A DNA stretch of 64,000 bases. It comes from Agriotes lineatus (taxonomy: Eukaryota; Arthropoda; Insecta; Coleoptera; Elateridae). The notes under the pieces were generated by a model. It saw nothing but the letters and a program-made list of their open reading frames with translations, made no database searches and was not told the DNA's origin. Every line of letters begins with the position of its first letter. Position 1 is the stretch's first letter. Shown piece by piece: positions 20,701 to 37,000 of this stretch. The position numbers were made by a program, and so were the translations under genes. The stretch lies in assembly GCA_940337035.1 (NCBI GenBank), contig OW679197.1:43592466-43656465 (forward strand), written 5' to 3'.

Positions 20701-23700
20701 ATTACATTTTATTATATTTTATCCATATTCATGGCACCCATCAGACACAATATGAACGATTAACTACGGCTGGGTGTCGAAATAACGCTCTGAGATGATC
20801 GTTGTGTGTATTTTTGAGATTATACACTTGCGATGGCCACATGGAAATATAAAGATTTACCCGCACTTCTGGTGTATCTTACGAGTACCAGAATTGCAAA
20901 GGAAATATCTCTATGCCCCTCCTAGCAATTGTATGCTGAATTTGCATTAAGATAGCATTTAATAAGAACAGTTGCGACTTCCCCGGATCTTTTATTACAT
21001 TTTATTATATTTTATCCATATTCATGGCACCCATCAGACACAATAGGAACGATTAACTACGGTGTCGAAATTAAGCTCAGAGATAATCGTGGTGTGTGTA
21101 TTTTTTATATTATGCACTTGCGATGGCCACATGGAAATATAAAGCTTTACCTGCACTTCTGGTGTATTTTACGAGTACCAGAATTGCAAAGGAAATATCT
21201 CTATGCCCCTCCTAGCAATTGTATGCTGAATTTGCATTAAAATAGCATTTAATAAGAACTGTTGTGACTTCCCCGTATCTTTTATTACATTTTATTATAT
21301 TTTATCCATATTCATGGCACCCATCAGACACAATATGAACGATTAACTACAGCTGGGTGTCGAAGTTAAGCTCTGAGATAATCGTGGTGTGTGTATTTTT
21401 TATATTATGCACTTGCGATGGCCACATGGAAATATAAAGCTTTACCTGCACTTCTGGTGTATTTTACGAGTACCAGAATTGCAAAGGAAATATCTCTATG
21501 CCCCTCCTAGCAATTGTATGCTGAATTTGCATTAAGATAGCATTTAATAAGAACTGTTGCGACTTCCCCGTATATGTTATTACATTTTATTATATTTTAT
21601 CCATATTCATGGCACCCATCAGACACAATATGAACGATTAACTACGGCTGGGTGTCGAAATAACGCTCTGAGATGATCGTTGTGTGTATTTTTGAGATTA
21701 TACACTTGCGATGGCCACATGGAAATATGAAGATTTACCCGCACTTCTGGTGTATCTTACGAGTACTAGAATTGCAAAGGAAATATCTCTACGCCCCTCC
21801 TAGCAATTGTATGCTGAATTTGCATTAAGATAGCATTTAATAAGAACTGTTGTGACTTCCCCGGATCTTTTATTACATTTTATTATATTTTATCCATATT
21901 CATGGCACCCATCAGACACAATATGAACGATTAACTACAGCTGGGTGTCGAAATTAAGCTCTGAGATAATGGTGGTGTGTGTATTTTTTATATTATGCAC
22001 TTGCGATATCCACATGGAAATATAAAGCTTTACCTGCAATTCTGGTGTACTTTACGAGTACCAGAATTGCAAAGGAAATATCTCTATGCCCCTTCTAGCA
22101 ATTGTATGCTGAATTTGAATTAAGATAGCATTTAATAAGAACTGTTGCTACTTCCCCGGATCTTTTATTACATTTTATTATATTTTATCCATATTCATGG
22201 CACCCATCAGACACAATATGAGCGATTAACTACAGCTGGGTGTCGAAATAACGCTCTGAGATGATCGTAGTGTGTATTTTTGAGATTATGCACTTGCGAT
22301 GTCAACATGGAAATATAAAGCTTTACCTGCACTTCTTGCGTATTTGAAGAATACCAGAATTGCATAGCCAATATCTCTATGCTCCTCCTAGCAATTGTAT
22401 GCTGGTTTGCGTTAAGATAGTATTTAATAAGAACTGTTGCTACTTTCCCGTATATGTTATTACATTTTATTATATTTTATCCATATTCATGGCACCTATC
22501 AGACACAATATGAACGATTAACTACGGCTGGGTGTCGAAATAACGCTCTGAGATGATCGTTGTCTGTATTTTTGAGATTATACACTTGCGATGGCCACAT
22601 GGAAATATAAAGATTTACCCGCACTTCTGGTGTATCTTACGAGTACCAGAATTGCAAAGAAAATATCTCTATGCCCCTCCTAGCAATTGTATGCTGAATT
22701 TGCATTAAGATAGCATTTAATAAGAACAGTTGCAACTTCCCCGGATCTTTTATTACATTTTATTATATTTTATCCATATTCATGTCACCCATCAGACACA
22801 ATATGAACGATTAACTACAGCTGGGTGTCGAAATTAAGCTCTGAGATAATCGTGGTGTGTGTATTTTTTATATTATGCACTTGCGATATCCACATGGAAA
22901 TATAAAGCTTTACCTGCACTTCTGGTGTATCTTACGAGTACCAGAATTGCAAAGGAAATATATCTATGCCCCTCCTAGCAATTGTATGCTGAATTTGCAT
23001 TAAGATAGCATTTAATAAGCACTGTTGTGACTTCCCCGGATAGTTATTACATTTTATTATATTTTATCCATATTCATGGCACCTATCAGACACAATATGA
23101 ACGATTAACTACGGCTGGGTGTCGAAATAACACTCTGAGATGATCGTAGAGTGTGTATTTTTTATATTATGCACTTGCGATGGCCACATGGAAATATAAA
23201 AATTTACTTGCACTTCTGGTGTATTTTACGAGTACCGTAATTGCAAAGGAAATATTTCTATGCCCCTCCTAGCAATTGTATGCTGAATTTGCTTTAAGAT
23301 AGCATTTAATAAGAACTGTTGCGACTTCCCCGGATCTTTTATTACATTTTATTATATTTTATCCATATTCATGGCACCCATCAGATACAATATGAACGAT
23401 TAACTACGGCTGGGTGTCGAAATAACGCTCTGAGATGATCATAGAGTGTGTATTTTTTATATTATGCACTTGCGATGGCCACATGGAAATATAAAGCTTT
23501 ACTTGCACTTCTGGTGTATTTTACGAGTACCGTAATTGGAAAGGAAATACTTCTATGCCCCTCCTAGCAATTGTATGCTGAATTTGCATTAAGATAGCAT
23601 TTAATAAGAACTGTTGTGACTTCCCCGGATCTTTTATTACATTTTATTATATTTTATCCATATTCATGGCACCTATCAGACACAATATGAACGATTAACT

Positions 23701-25449
23701 ACAGCTGGGTGTCGAAATTAAGCTCTGAGATAATCGTGGTGTGTGTATTTTTTATATTATGCACTTGCGATATCCACATGGAAATATAAAGCTTTACCTG
23801 CAATTCTGGTGTACTTTACGAGTACCAGAATTGCAAAGGAAATATCTCTATGCCCCTTCTAGCAATTGTATGCTGAATTTGAATTAAGATAGCATTTAAT
23901 AAGAACTGTTGCTACTTCCCCGGATCTTTTATTACATTTTATTATATTTTATCCATATTCATGGCACCCATCAGACACAATATGAGCGATTAACTACAGC
24001 TGGGTGTCGAAATAACGCTCTGAGATGATCGTAGTGTGTATTTTTGAGATTATGCACTTGCGATGTCAACATGGAAATATAAAGCTTTACCTGCACTTCT
24101 TGCGTATTTGAAGAATACCAGAATTGCATAGCCAATATTTCTATGCCCCTCCTAGCAATTGTATGCTGAATTTGCTTTAAGATAGCATTTAATAAGAACT
24201 GTTGCGACTTCCCCGGATCTTTTATTACATTTTATTATATTTTATCCATATTCATGGCACCCATCAGATACAATATGAAGGATTAACTACGGCTGGGTGT
24301 CGAAATAACGCTCTGAGATGATCATAGAGTGTGTATTTTTTATATTATGCACTTGCGATGGCCACATGGAAATATAAAGCTTTACTTGCACTTCTGGTGT
24401 ATTTTACGAGTACCGTAATTGGAAAGGAAATACTTCTATGCCCCTCCTAGCAATTGTATGCTGAATTTGCATTAAGATAGCATTTAATAAGAACTGTTGT
24501 GACTTCCCCGGATCTTTTATTACATTTTATTATATTTTATCCATATTCATGGCACCTATCAGACACAATATGAACGATTAACTACAGCTGGGTGTCGAAA
24601 TTAAGCTCTGAGATAATCGTGGTGTGTGTATTTTTTATATTATGCACTTGCGATATCCACATGGAAATATAAAGCTTTACCTGCAATTCTGGTGTACTTT
24701 ACGAGTACCAGAATTGCAAAGGAAATATCTCTGTGCCCCTTCTAGCAATTGTATGCTGAATTTGAATTAAGATAGCATTTAATAAGAACTGTTGCTACTT
24801 CCCCGGATCTTTTATTACATTTTATTATATTTTATCCATATTCATGGCACCCATCAGACACAATATGAGCGATTAACTACAGCTGGGTGTCGAAATAACG
24901 CTCTGAGATGATCGTAGTGTGTATTTTTGAGATTATGCACTTGCGATGTCAACATGGAAATATAAAGCTTTACCTGCACTTCTTGCGTATTTGAAGAATA
25001 CCAGAATTGCATAGCCAATATCTCTATGCTCCTCCTAGCAATTGTATGCTGGTTTGCGTTAAGATAGTATTTAATAAGGACTGTTGCTACTTCCCCGTAT
25101 ATGTTATTACATTTTATTATATTTTATCCATATTCATGGCACCCATCAGACACAATATGAACGATTAACTACGGCTGGGTGTCGAAATAACGCTCTGAGA
25201 TGATCGTTGTGTGTATTTTTGAGATTATACACTTGCGATGGCCACATGGAAATATAAAGCTTTACCCGCACTTCTGGTGTATCTTACGAGTACCAGAATT
25301 GCAAAGAAAATATCTCTATGCCCCTCCTAGCAATTGTATGCTGAATTTGCATTTAGATAGCATTTAATAAGAACAGTTGCTACTTCCCCGGATCTTTTAT
25401 TACATTTTATTATATTTTATCCATATTCATGGCACCCATCAGACACAAT

Positions 25450-26870
25450 ATGAACGATTAACTACAGCTGGGTGTCGAAATTAAGCTCTGAGATAATCGT
25501 GGTGTGTGTATTTTTTATATTATACACTTGCGATGGCCACATGGAAATATAAAGATTTACCCGCACTTCTGGTGTATCTTACGAGTACCAGAATTGCAAA
25601 GGAAATATCTCTATGCCCCTCCTAGCAATTGTATGCTGAATTTGCATTAAGATAGCATTTAATAAGAACAGTTGCAACTTCCCCGGATCTTTTATTACAT
25701 TTTATTATATTTTATCCATATTCATGGCACCCATCAGACACAATATGAACGATTAACTACAGCTGGGTGTCGAAATTAAGCTCTGAGATAATCGTGGTGT
25801 GTGTATTTTTTATATTATACACTTGCGATGGCCACATGGAAATATAAAGATTTACCCGCACTTCTGGTGTATCTTACGAGTACCAGAATTGCAAAGGAAA
25901 TATCTCTATGCCCCTCCTAGCAATTGTATGCTAAATTTGCATTAAGATAGCATTTAATAAGAACAGTTGCAACTTCCCCGGATCTTTTATTACATTTTAT
26001 TATATTTTATCCATATTCATGGCACCCATCAGACACAATATGAACGATTAACTACAGCTGGGTGTCGAAATTAAGCTCTGAGATAATCGTGGTGTGTGTA
26101 TTTTTTATATTATACACTTGCGATGGCCACATGGAAATATAAAGATTTACCCGCACTTCTGGTGTATCTTACGAGTACCAGAATTGCAAAGGAAATATCT
26201 CTATGCCCCTCCTAGCAATTGTATGCTGAATTTGCATTAAGATAGCATTTAATAAGAACAGTTGCAACTTCCCCGGATCTTTTATTACATTTTATTATAT
26301 TTTATCCATATTCATGGCACCCATCAGACACAATATGAACGATTAACTACAGCTGGGTGTTGAAATTAAGCTCTGAGATAATCGTGGTGTGTGTATTTTT
26401 TATATTATACACTTGCGATGACCACATGGAAATATAAAGATTTACCCGCACTTCTGGTGTATCTTACGAGTACCAGAATTGCAAAGGAAATATCTCTATG
26501 CCCCTCCTAGCAATTGTATGCTGAATTTGCATTAAGATAGCATTTAATAAGAACAGTTGCAACTTCCCCGGATCTTTTATTACATTTTATTATATTTTAT
26601 CCATATTCATGGCACCCATCAGACACAATATGAACGATTAACTACAGCTGGGTGTCGAAATTAAGCTCTGAGATAATCGTGGTGTGTGTATTTTTTATAT
26701 TATACACTTGCGATGGCCACATGGAAATATAAAGATTTACCCGCACTTCTGGTGTATCTTACGAGTACCAGAATTGCAAAGGAAATATCTCTATGCTCCT
26801 CCTAGCAATTGTATGCTGAATTTGCATTAAGATAGCATTTAATAAGAACAGTTGCAACTTCCCCGGATCT
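25450..26870 (+). repeat. Run of near-identical satellite monomers
   Basis: The joint gaacagttgcaacttcccc recurs at about 25672, 25965, 26258, 26551 and 26844, exactly 293 bases apart, and the monomers between differ by only a few bases. This is the most homogeneous single-monomer run I noticed and points to a very recent local expansion. Confidence 0.8.
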
Positions 26871-29540
26871 TTTATTACATTTTATTATATTTTATCCATA
26901 TTCATGGCACCTATCAGACACAATATGAACGATTAACTACAGCTGGGTGTCGAAATTAAGCTCTGAGATAATCGTGGTGTGTGTATTTTTTATATTATGC
27001 ACTTGCGATATCCACATGGAAATATAAAGCTTTACCTGCACTTCTGGTGTATCTTACGAGTACCAGAATTGCAAAGGAAATATCTCTATGCCCCTCCTAG
27101 CAATTGTATGCTGAATTTGCATTAAGATAGCATTTAATAAGAACTGTTGTGACTTCCCCGGATAGTTATTACATTTTATTATATTTTATCCATATTCATG
27201 GCACCTATCAGACACAATATGAACGATTAACTACGGCTGGGTGTCGAAATAACACTCTGAGATGATCGTAGAGTGTGTATTTTTTATATTATGCACTTGC
27301 GATGGCCACATGGAAATATAAAGCTTTACTTGCACTTCTGGTGTATTTTACGAGTACCGTAATTGCAAAGGAAATATTTCTATGCCCCTCCTAGCAATTG
27401 TATGCTGAATTTGCTTTAAGATAGCATTTAATAAGAACTGTTGCGACTTCCCCGGATCTTTTATTACATTTTATTATATTTTATCCATATTCATGGCACC
27501 CATCAGATACAATATGAACGATTAACTACGGCTGGGTGTCGAAATAACGCTCTGAGATGATCATAGAGTGTGTATTTTTTATATTATGCACTTGCGATGG
27601 CGACATGGAAATATAAAGCTTTACTTGCACTTCTGGTGTATTTTACGAGTACCGTAATTGGAAAGGAAATATTTCTATGCCCCTCCTAGCAATTGTATGC
27701 TGAATTTGCATTAAGATAGCATTTAATAAGAACTGTTATGACTTCCCCGGATCTTTTATTACATTTTATTATATTTTATCCATATTCATGGCACCTATCA
27801 GACACAATATGAACGATTAACTACAGCTGGGTGTCGAAATTAAGCTCTGAGATAATCGTGGTGTGTGTATTTTTTATATTATGCACTTGCGATATCCACA
27901 TGGAAATATAAAGCTTTACCTGCAATTCTGGTGTACTTTACGAGTACCAGAATTGCAAAGGAAATATCTCTATGCCCCTTCTAGCAATTGTATGCTGAAT
28001 TTGAATTAAGATAGCATTTAATAAGAACTGTTGCTACTTCCCCGGATCTTTTATTACATTTTATTATATTTTATCCATATTCATGGCACCCATCAGACAC
28101 AATATGAGCGATTAACTACAGCTGGGTGTCGAAATAACGCTCTGAGATGATCGTAGTGTGTATATTTTGAGATTATGCACTTGCGATGTCAACATGGAAA
28201 TATAAAGCTTTACCTGCACTTCTTGCGTATTTGAAGAATACCAGAATTGCATAGCCAATATCTCTATGCTCCTCCTAGCAATTGTATGCTGGTTTGCGTT
28301 AAGATAGTATTTAATAAGGACTGTTGCTACTTCCCCGTATATGTTATTACATTTTATTATATTTTATCCATATTCATGGCACCCATCAGACACAATATGA
28401 ACGATTAACTACGGCTGGGTGTCGAAATAAAGCTCTGAGATGATCGTTGTGTGTATTTTTGAGATTATACACTTGCGATGGCCACATGGAAATATAAAGA
28501 TTTACCCGCACTTCTGGTGTATCTTACGAGTACCAGAATTGCAAAGAAAATATCTCTATGCCCCTCCTAGCAATTGTATGCTGAATTTGCATTAAGATAG
28601 CATTTAATAAGAACAGTTGCTACTTTCCCGGATCTTTTATTACATTTTATTATATTTTATCCATATTCATGGCACCCATCAGACACAATATGAACGATTA
28701 ACTACAGCTGGGTGTCGAAATTAAGCTCTGAGATAATCGTGGTGTGTGTATTTTTTATATTATACACTTGCGATGGCCACATGGAAATATAAAGATTTAC
28801 CCGCACTTCTGGTGTATCTTACGAGTACCAGAATTGCAAAGGAAATATCTCTATGCCCCTCCTAGCAATTGTATGCTAAATTTGCATTAAGATAGCATTT
28901 AATAAGAACAGTTGCAACTTCCCCGGATCTTTTATTACATTTTATTATATTTTATCCATATTCATGGCACCCATCAGACACAATATGAACGATTAACTAC
29001 AGCTGGGTGTCGAAATTAAGCTCTGAGATAATCGTGGTGTGTGTATTTTTTATATTATACACTTGCGATGGCCACATGGAAATATAAAGATTTACCCGCA
29101 CTTCTGGTGTATCTTACGAGTACCAGAATTGCAAAGGAAATATCTCTATGCCCCTCCTAGCAATTGTATGCTGAATTTGCATTAAGGTAGCATTTACTAA
29201 GAACAGTTGCAACTTCCCCGGATCTTTTATTACATTTTATTATATTTTATCCATATTTATGGCACCCATCAGACACAATATGAACGATTAACTACAGCTG
29301 GGTGTTGAAATTAAGCTCTGAGATAGTCGTGGTGTGTGTATTTTTTATATTATACACTTGCGATGACCACATGGAAATATAAAGATTTACCCGCACTTCT
29401 GGTGTATCTTACGAGTACCAGAATAGCAAAGGAAATATCTCTATGCCCCTCCTAGCAATTGTATGCTGAATTTGCATTAAGATAGCATTTAATAAGAACA
29501 GTTGCAACTTCCCCGGATCTTTTATTACATTTTATTATAT
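25680..29540 (+). repeat. Higher-order block, copy at 33626-37486
   Basis: Marker variants line up at a constant offset of 7,946 bases: gggtgttgaaat, the shortened cggatagttattac, the ctgttgctacttccccgtat joint, and gctaaatttg. The block is about 3.9 kb, roughly 13 monomers. It overlaps the left part of the larger block starting at 34039. Confidence 0.75.
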
Positions 29541-32500
29541 TTTATCCATATTCATGGCACCTATCAGACACAATATGAACGATTAACTACAGCTGGCTGT
29601 CGAAATTAAGCTCTGAGATAATCGTGGTGTGTGTATTTTTTATATTATGCACTTGCGATATCCACATGGAAATATAAAGCTTTACCTGCACTTCTGGTGT
29701 ATCTTACGAGTACCAGAATTGCAAAGGAAATATCTCTATGCCCCTCCTAGCAATTGTATGCTGAATTTGCATTAAGATAGCATTTAATAAGAACTGTTGT
29801 GACTTCCCCGGATAGTTATTACATTTTATTATATTTTATCCATATTCATGGCACCTATCAGACACAATATGAACGATTAACTACGGCTGGGTGTCGAAAT
29901 AACACTCTGAGATGATCGTAGAGTGTGTATTTTTTATATTATGCACTTGCGATGGCCACATGGAAATATAAAGCTTTACTTGCACTTCTGGTGTATTTTA
30001 CGAGTACCGTAATTGCAAAGGAAATATTTCTATGCCCCTCCTAGCAATTGTATGCTGAATTTGCTTTAAGATAGCATTTAATAAGAACTGTTGCGACTTC
30101 CCCGGATCTTTTATTACATTTTATTATATTTTATCCATATTCATGGCACCCATCAGATACAATATGAACGATTAACTACGGCTGGGTGTCGAAATAACGC
30201 TCTGAGATGATCATAGAGTGTGTATTTTTTATATTATGCACTTGCGATGGCCACATGGAAATATAAAGCTTTACTTGCACTTCTGGTGTATTTTACGAGT
30301 ACCGTAATTGCAAAGGAAATATTTCTATGCCCCTCCTAGCAATTGTATGCTGAATTTGCTTTAAGATAGCATTTAATAAGAACTGTTGCGACTTCCCCGG
30401 ATCTTTTATTACATTTTATTATATTTTATCCATATTCATGGCACCCATCAGATACAATATGAACGATTAACTACGGCTGGGTGTCGAAATAACGCTCTGA
30501 GATGATCATAGAGTGTGTATTTTTTATATTATGCACTTGCGATGGCCACATGGAAATATAAAGCTTTACTTGCACTTCTGGTGTATTTTACGAGTACCGT
30601 AATTGGAAAGGAAATATTTCTATGCCCCTCCTAGCAATTGTATGCTGAATTTGCATTAAGATAGCATTTAATAAGAACTGTTATGACTTCCCCGGATCTT
30701 TTATTACATTTTATTATATTTTATCCATATTCATGGCACCTATCAGACACAATATGAACGATTAACTACAGCTGGGTGTCGAAATTAAGCTCTGAGATAA
30801 TCGTGGTGTGTGTATTTTTTATATTATGCACTTGCGATATCCACATGGAAATATAAAGCTTTACCTGCAATTCTGGTGTACTTTACGAGTACCAGAATTG
30901 CAAAGGAAATATCTCTATGCCCCTTCTAGCAATTGTATGCTGAATTTGAATTAAGATAGCATTTAATAAGAACTGTTGCTACTTCCCCGGATCTTTTATT
31001 ACATTTTATTATATTTTATCCATATTCATGGCACCCATCAGACACAATATGAGCGATTAACTACAGCTGGGTGTCGAAATAACGCTCTGAGATGATCGTA
31101 GTGTGTATTTTTGAGATTATGCACTTGCGATGTCAACATGGAAATATAAAGCTTTACCTGCACTTCTTGCGTATTTGAAGAATACCAGAATTGCATAGCC
31201 AATATCTCTATGCTCCTCCTAGCAATTGTATGCTGGTTTGCGTTAAGATAGTATTTAATAAGAACTGTTGCTACTTTCCCGTATATGTTATTACATTTTA
31301 TTATATTTTATCCATATTCATGGCACCTATCAGACACAATATGAACGATTAACTACGGCTGGGTGTCGAAATAACGCTCTGAGATGATCGTTGTGTGTAT
31401 TTTTGAGATTATACACTTGCGATGGCCACATGGAAATATAAAGATTTACCCGCACTTCTGGTGTATCTTACGAGTACCAGAATTGCAAAGAAAATATCTC
31501 TATGCCTCTCCTAGCAATTGTATGCTGAATTTGCATTAAGATAGCATTTAATAAGAACAGTTGCAACTTCCCCGGATCTTTTATTACATTTTATTATATT
31601 TTATCCATATTCATGTCACCCATCAGACACAATATGAACGATTAACTACAGCTGGGTGTCGAAATTAAGCTCTGAGATAATCGTGGTGTGTGTATTTTTT
31701 ATATTATGCACTTGCGATATCCACATGGAAATATAAAGCTTTACCTGCACTTCTGGTGTATCTTACGAGTACCAGAATTGCAAAGGAAATATATCTATGC
31801 CCCTCCTAGCAATTGTATGCTGAATTTGCATTAAGATAGCATTTAATAAGAACTGTTGTGACTTCCCCGGATAGTTATTACATTTTATTATATTTTATCC
31901 ATATTCATGGCACCTATCAGACACAATATGAACGATTAACTACGGCTGGGTGTCGAAATAACACTCTGAGATGATCGTAGAGTGTGTATTTTTTATATTA
32001 TGCACTTGCGATGGCCACATGGAAATATAAAGCTTTACTTGCACTTCTGGTGTATTTTACGAGTACCGTAATTGGAAAGGAAATACTTCTATGCCCCTCC
32101 TAGCAATTGTATGCTGAATTTGCATTAAGATAGCATTTAATAAGAACTGTTGTGACTTCCCCGGATCTTTTATTACATTTTATTATATTTTATCCATATT
32201 CATGGCACCTATCAGACACAATATGAACGATTAACTACAGCTGGGTGTCGAAATTAAGCTCTGAGATAATCGTGGTGTGTGTATTTTTTATATTATGCAC
32301 TTGCGATATCCACATGGAAATATAAAGCTTTACCTGCAATTCTGGTGTACTTTACGAGTACCAGAATTGCAAAGGAAATATCTCTATGCCCCTTCTAGCA
32401 ATTGTATGCTGAATTTGAATTAAGATAGCATTTAATAAGAACTGTTGCTACTTCCCCGGATCTTTTATTACATTTTATTATATTTTATCCATATTCATGG

Positions 32501-34038
32501 CACCCATCAGACACAATATGAGCGATTAACTACAGCTGGGTGTCGAAATAACGCTCTGAGATGATCGTAGTGTGTATTTTTGAGATTATGCACTTGCGAT
32601 GTCAACATGGAAATATATAGCTTTACCTGCACTTCTTGCGTATTTGAAGAATACCAGAATTGCATAGCCAATATTTCTATGCCCCTCCTAGCAATTGTAT
32701 GCTGAATTTGCTTTAAGATAGCATTTAATAAGAACTGTTGCGACTTCCCCGGATCTTTTATTACATTTTATTATATTTTATCCATATTCATGGCACCCAT
32801 CAGATACAATATGAAGGATTAACTACGGCTGGGTGTCGAAATAACGCTCTGATATGATCATAGAGTGTGTATTTTTTATATTATGCACTTGCGATGGCCA
32901 CATGGAAATATAAAGCTTTACTTGCACTTCTGGTGTATTTTACGAGTACCGTAATTGGAAAGGAAATACTTCTATGCCCCTCCTAGCAATTGTATGCTGA
33001 ATTTGCATTAAGATAGCATTTAATAAGAACTGTTGTGACTTCCCCGGATCTTTTATTACATTTTATTATATTTTATCCATATTCATGGCACCCATCAGAC
33101 ACAATATGAGCGATTAACTACAGCTGGGTGTCGAAATAACGCTCTGAGATGATCGTAGTGTGTATTTTTGAGATTATGCACTTGCGATGTCAACATGGAA
33201 ATATAAAGCTTTACCTGCACTTCTTGCGTATTTGAAGAATACCAGAATTGCATAGCCAATATCTCTATGCTCCTCCTAGCAATTGTATGCTGGTTTGCGT
33301 TAAGATAGTATTTAATAAGGACTGTTGCTACTTCCCCGTATATGTTATTACATTTTATTATATTTTATCCATATTCATGGCACCCATCAGACACAATATG
33401 AACGATTAACTACGGCTGGGTGTCGAAATAACGCTCTGAGATGATCGTTGTGTGTATTTTTGAGATTATACACTTGCGATGGCCACATGGAAATATAAAG
33501 CTTTACCCGCACTTCTGGTGTATCTTACGAGTACCAGAATTGCAAAGAAAATATCTCTATGCCCCTCCTAGCAATTGTATGCTGAATTTGCATTTAGATA
33601 GCATTTAATAAGAACAGTTGCTACTTCCCCGGATCTTTTATTACATTTTATTATATTTTATCCATATTCATGGCACCCATCAGACACAATATGAACGATT
33701 AACTACAGCTGGGTGTCGAAATTAAGCTCTGAGATAATCGTGGTGTGTGTATTTTTTATATTATACACTTGCGATGGCCACATGGAAATATAAAGATTTA
33801 CCCGCACTTCTGGTGTATCTTACGAGTACCAGAATTGCAAAGGAAATATCTCTATGCCCCTCCTAGCAATTGTATGCTAAATTTGCATTAAGATAGCATT
33901 TAATAAGAACAGTTGCAACTTCCCCGGATCTTTTATTACATTTTATTATATTTTATCCATATTCATGGCACCCATCAGACACAATATGAACGATTAACTA
34001 CAGCTGGGTGTCGAAATTAAGCTCTGAGATAATCGTGG

Positions 34039-37000
34039 TGTGTGTATTTTTTATATTATACACTTGCGATGGCCACATGGAAATATAAAGATTTACCCGC
34101 ACTTCTGGTGTATCTTACGAGTACCAGAATTGCAAAGGAAATATCTCTATGCCCCTCCTAGCAATTGTATGCTGAATTTGCATTAAGATAGCATTTAATA
34201 AGAACAGTTGCAACTTCCCCGGATCTTTTATTACATTTTATTATATTTTATCCATATTCATGGCACCCATCAGACACAATATGAACGATTAACTACAGCT
34301 GGGTGTTGAAATTAAGCTCTGAGATAATCGTGGTGTGTGTATTTTTTATATTATACACTTGCGATGACCACATGGAAATATAAAGATTTACCCGCACTTC
34401 TGGTGTATCTTACGAGTACCAGAATTGCAAAGGAAATATCTCTATGCCCCTCCTAGCAATTGTATGCTGAATTTGCATTAAGATAGCATTTAATAAGAAC
34501 AGTTGCAACTTCCCCGGATCTTTTATTACATTTTATTATATTTTATCCATATTCATGGCACCCATCAGACACAATATGAACGATTAACTACAGCTGGGTG
34601 TCGAAATTAAGCTCTGAGATAATCGTGGTGTGTGTATTTTTTATATTATACACTTGCGATGGCCACATGGAAATATAAAGATTTACCCGCACTTCTGGTG
34701 TATCTTACGAGTACCAGAATTGCAAAGGAAATATCTCTATGCTCCTCCTAGCAATTGTATGCTGAATTTGCATTAAGATAGCATTTAATAAGAACAGTTG
34801 CAACTTCCCCGGATCTTTTATTACATTTTATTATATTTTATCCATATTCATGGCACCTATCAGACACAATATGAACGATTAACTACAGCTGGGTGTCGAA
34901 ATTAAGCTCTGAGATAATCGTGGTGTGTGTATTTTTTATATTATGCACTTGCGATATCCACATGGAAATATAAAGCTTTACCTGCACTTCTGGTGTATCT
35001 TACGAGTACCAGAATTGCAAAGGAAATATCTCTATGCCCCTCCTAGCAATTGTATGCTGAATTTGCATTAAGATAGCATTTAATAAGAACTGTTGTGACT
35101 TCCCCGGATAGTTATTACATTTTATTATATTTTATCCATATTCATGGCACCTATCAGACACAATATGAACGATTAACTACGGCTGGGTGTCGAAATAACA
35201 CTCTGAGATGATCGTAGAGTGTGTATTTTTTATATTATGCACTTGCGATGGCCACATGGAAATATAAAGCTTTACTTGCACTTCTGGTGTATTTTACGAG
35301 TACCGTAATTGCAAAGGAAATATTTCTATGCCCCTCCTAGCAATTGTATGCTGAATTTGCTTTAAGATAGCATTTAATAAGAACTGTTGCGACTTCCCCG
35401 GATCTTTTATTACATTTTATTATATTTTATCCATATTCATGGCACCCATCAGATACAATATGAACGATTAACTACGGCTGGGTGTCGAAATAACGCTCTG
35501 AGATGATCATAGAGTGTGTATTTTTTATATTATGCACTTGCGATGGCCACATGGAAATATAAAGCTTTACTTGCACTTCTGGTGTATTTTACGAGTACCG
35601 TAATTGGAAAGGAAATATTTCTATGCCCCTCCTAGCAATTGTATGCTGAATTTGCATTAAGATAGCATTTAATAAGAACTGTTATGACTTCCCCGGATCT
35701 TTTATTACATTTTATTATATTTTATCCATATTCATGGCACCTATCAGACACAATATGAACGATTAACTACAGCTGGGTGTCGAAATTAAGCTCTGAGATA
35801 ATCGTGGTGTGTGTATTTTTTATATTATGCACTTGCGATATCCACATGGAAATATAAAGCTTTACCTGCAATTCTGGTGTACTTTACGAGTACCAGAATT
35901 GCAAAGGAAATATCTCTATGCCCCTTCTAGCAATTGTATGCTGAATTTGAATTAAGATAGCATTTAATAAGAACTGTTGCTACTTCCCCGGATCTTTTAT
36001 TACATTTTATTATATTTTATCCATATTCATGGCACCCATCAGACACAATATGAGCGATTAACTACAGCTGGGTGTCGAAATAACGCTCTGAGATGATCGT
36101 AGTGTGTATATTTTGAGATTATGCACTTGCGATGTCAACATGGAAATATAAAGCTTTACCTGCACTTCTTGCGTATATGAAGAATACCAGAATTGCATAG
36201 CCAATATCTCTATGCTCCTCCTAGCAATTGTATGCTGGTTTGCGTTAAGATAGTATTTAATAAGGACTGTTGCTACTTCCCCGTATATGTTATTACATTT
36301 TATTATATTTTATCCATATTCATGGCACCCATCAGACACAATATGAACGATTAACTACGGCTGGGTGTCGAAATAACGCTCTGAGATGATCGTTGTGTGT
36401 ATTTTTGAGATTATACACTTGCGATGGCCACATGGAAATATAAAGATTTACCCGCACTTCTGGTGTATCTTACGAGTACCAGAATTGCAAAGAAAATATC
36501 TCTATGCCCCTCCTAGCAATTGTATGCTGAATTTGCATTAAGATAGCATTTAATAAGAACAGTTGCTACTTCCCCGGATCTTTTATTACATTTTATTATA
36601 TTTTATCCATATTCATGGCACCCATCAGACACAATATGAACGATTAACTACAGCTGGGTGTCGAAATTAAGCTCTGAGATAATCGTGGTGTGTGTATTTT
36701 TTATATTATACACTTGCGATGGCCACATGGAAATATAAAGATTTACCCGCACTTCTGGTGTATCTTACGAGTACCAGAATTGCAAAGGAAATATCTCTAT
36801 GCCCCTCCTAGCAATTGTATGCTAAATTTGCATTAAGATAGCATTTAATAAGAACAGTTGCAACTTCCCCGGATCTTTTATTACATTTTATTATATTTTA
36901 TCCATATTCATGGCACCCATCAGACACAGTATGAACGATTAACTACAGCTGGGTGTCGAAATTAAGCTCTGAGATAATCGTGGTGTGTGTATTTTTTATA

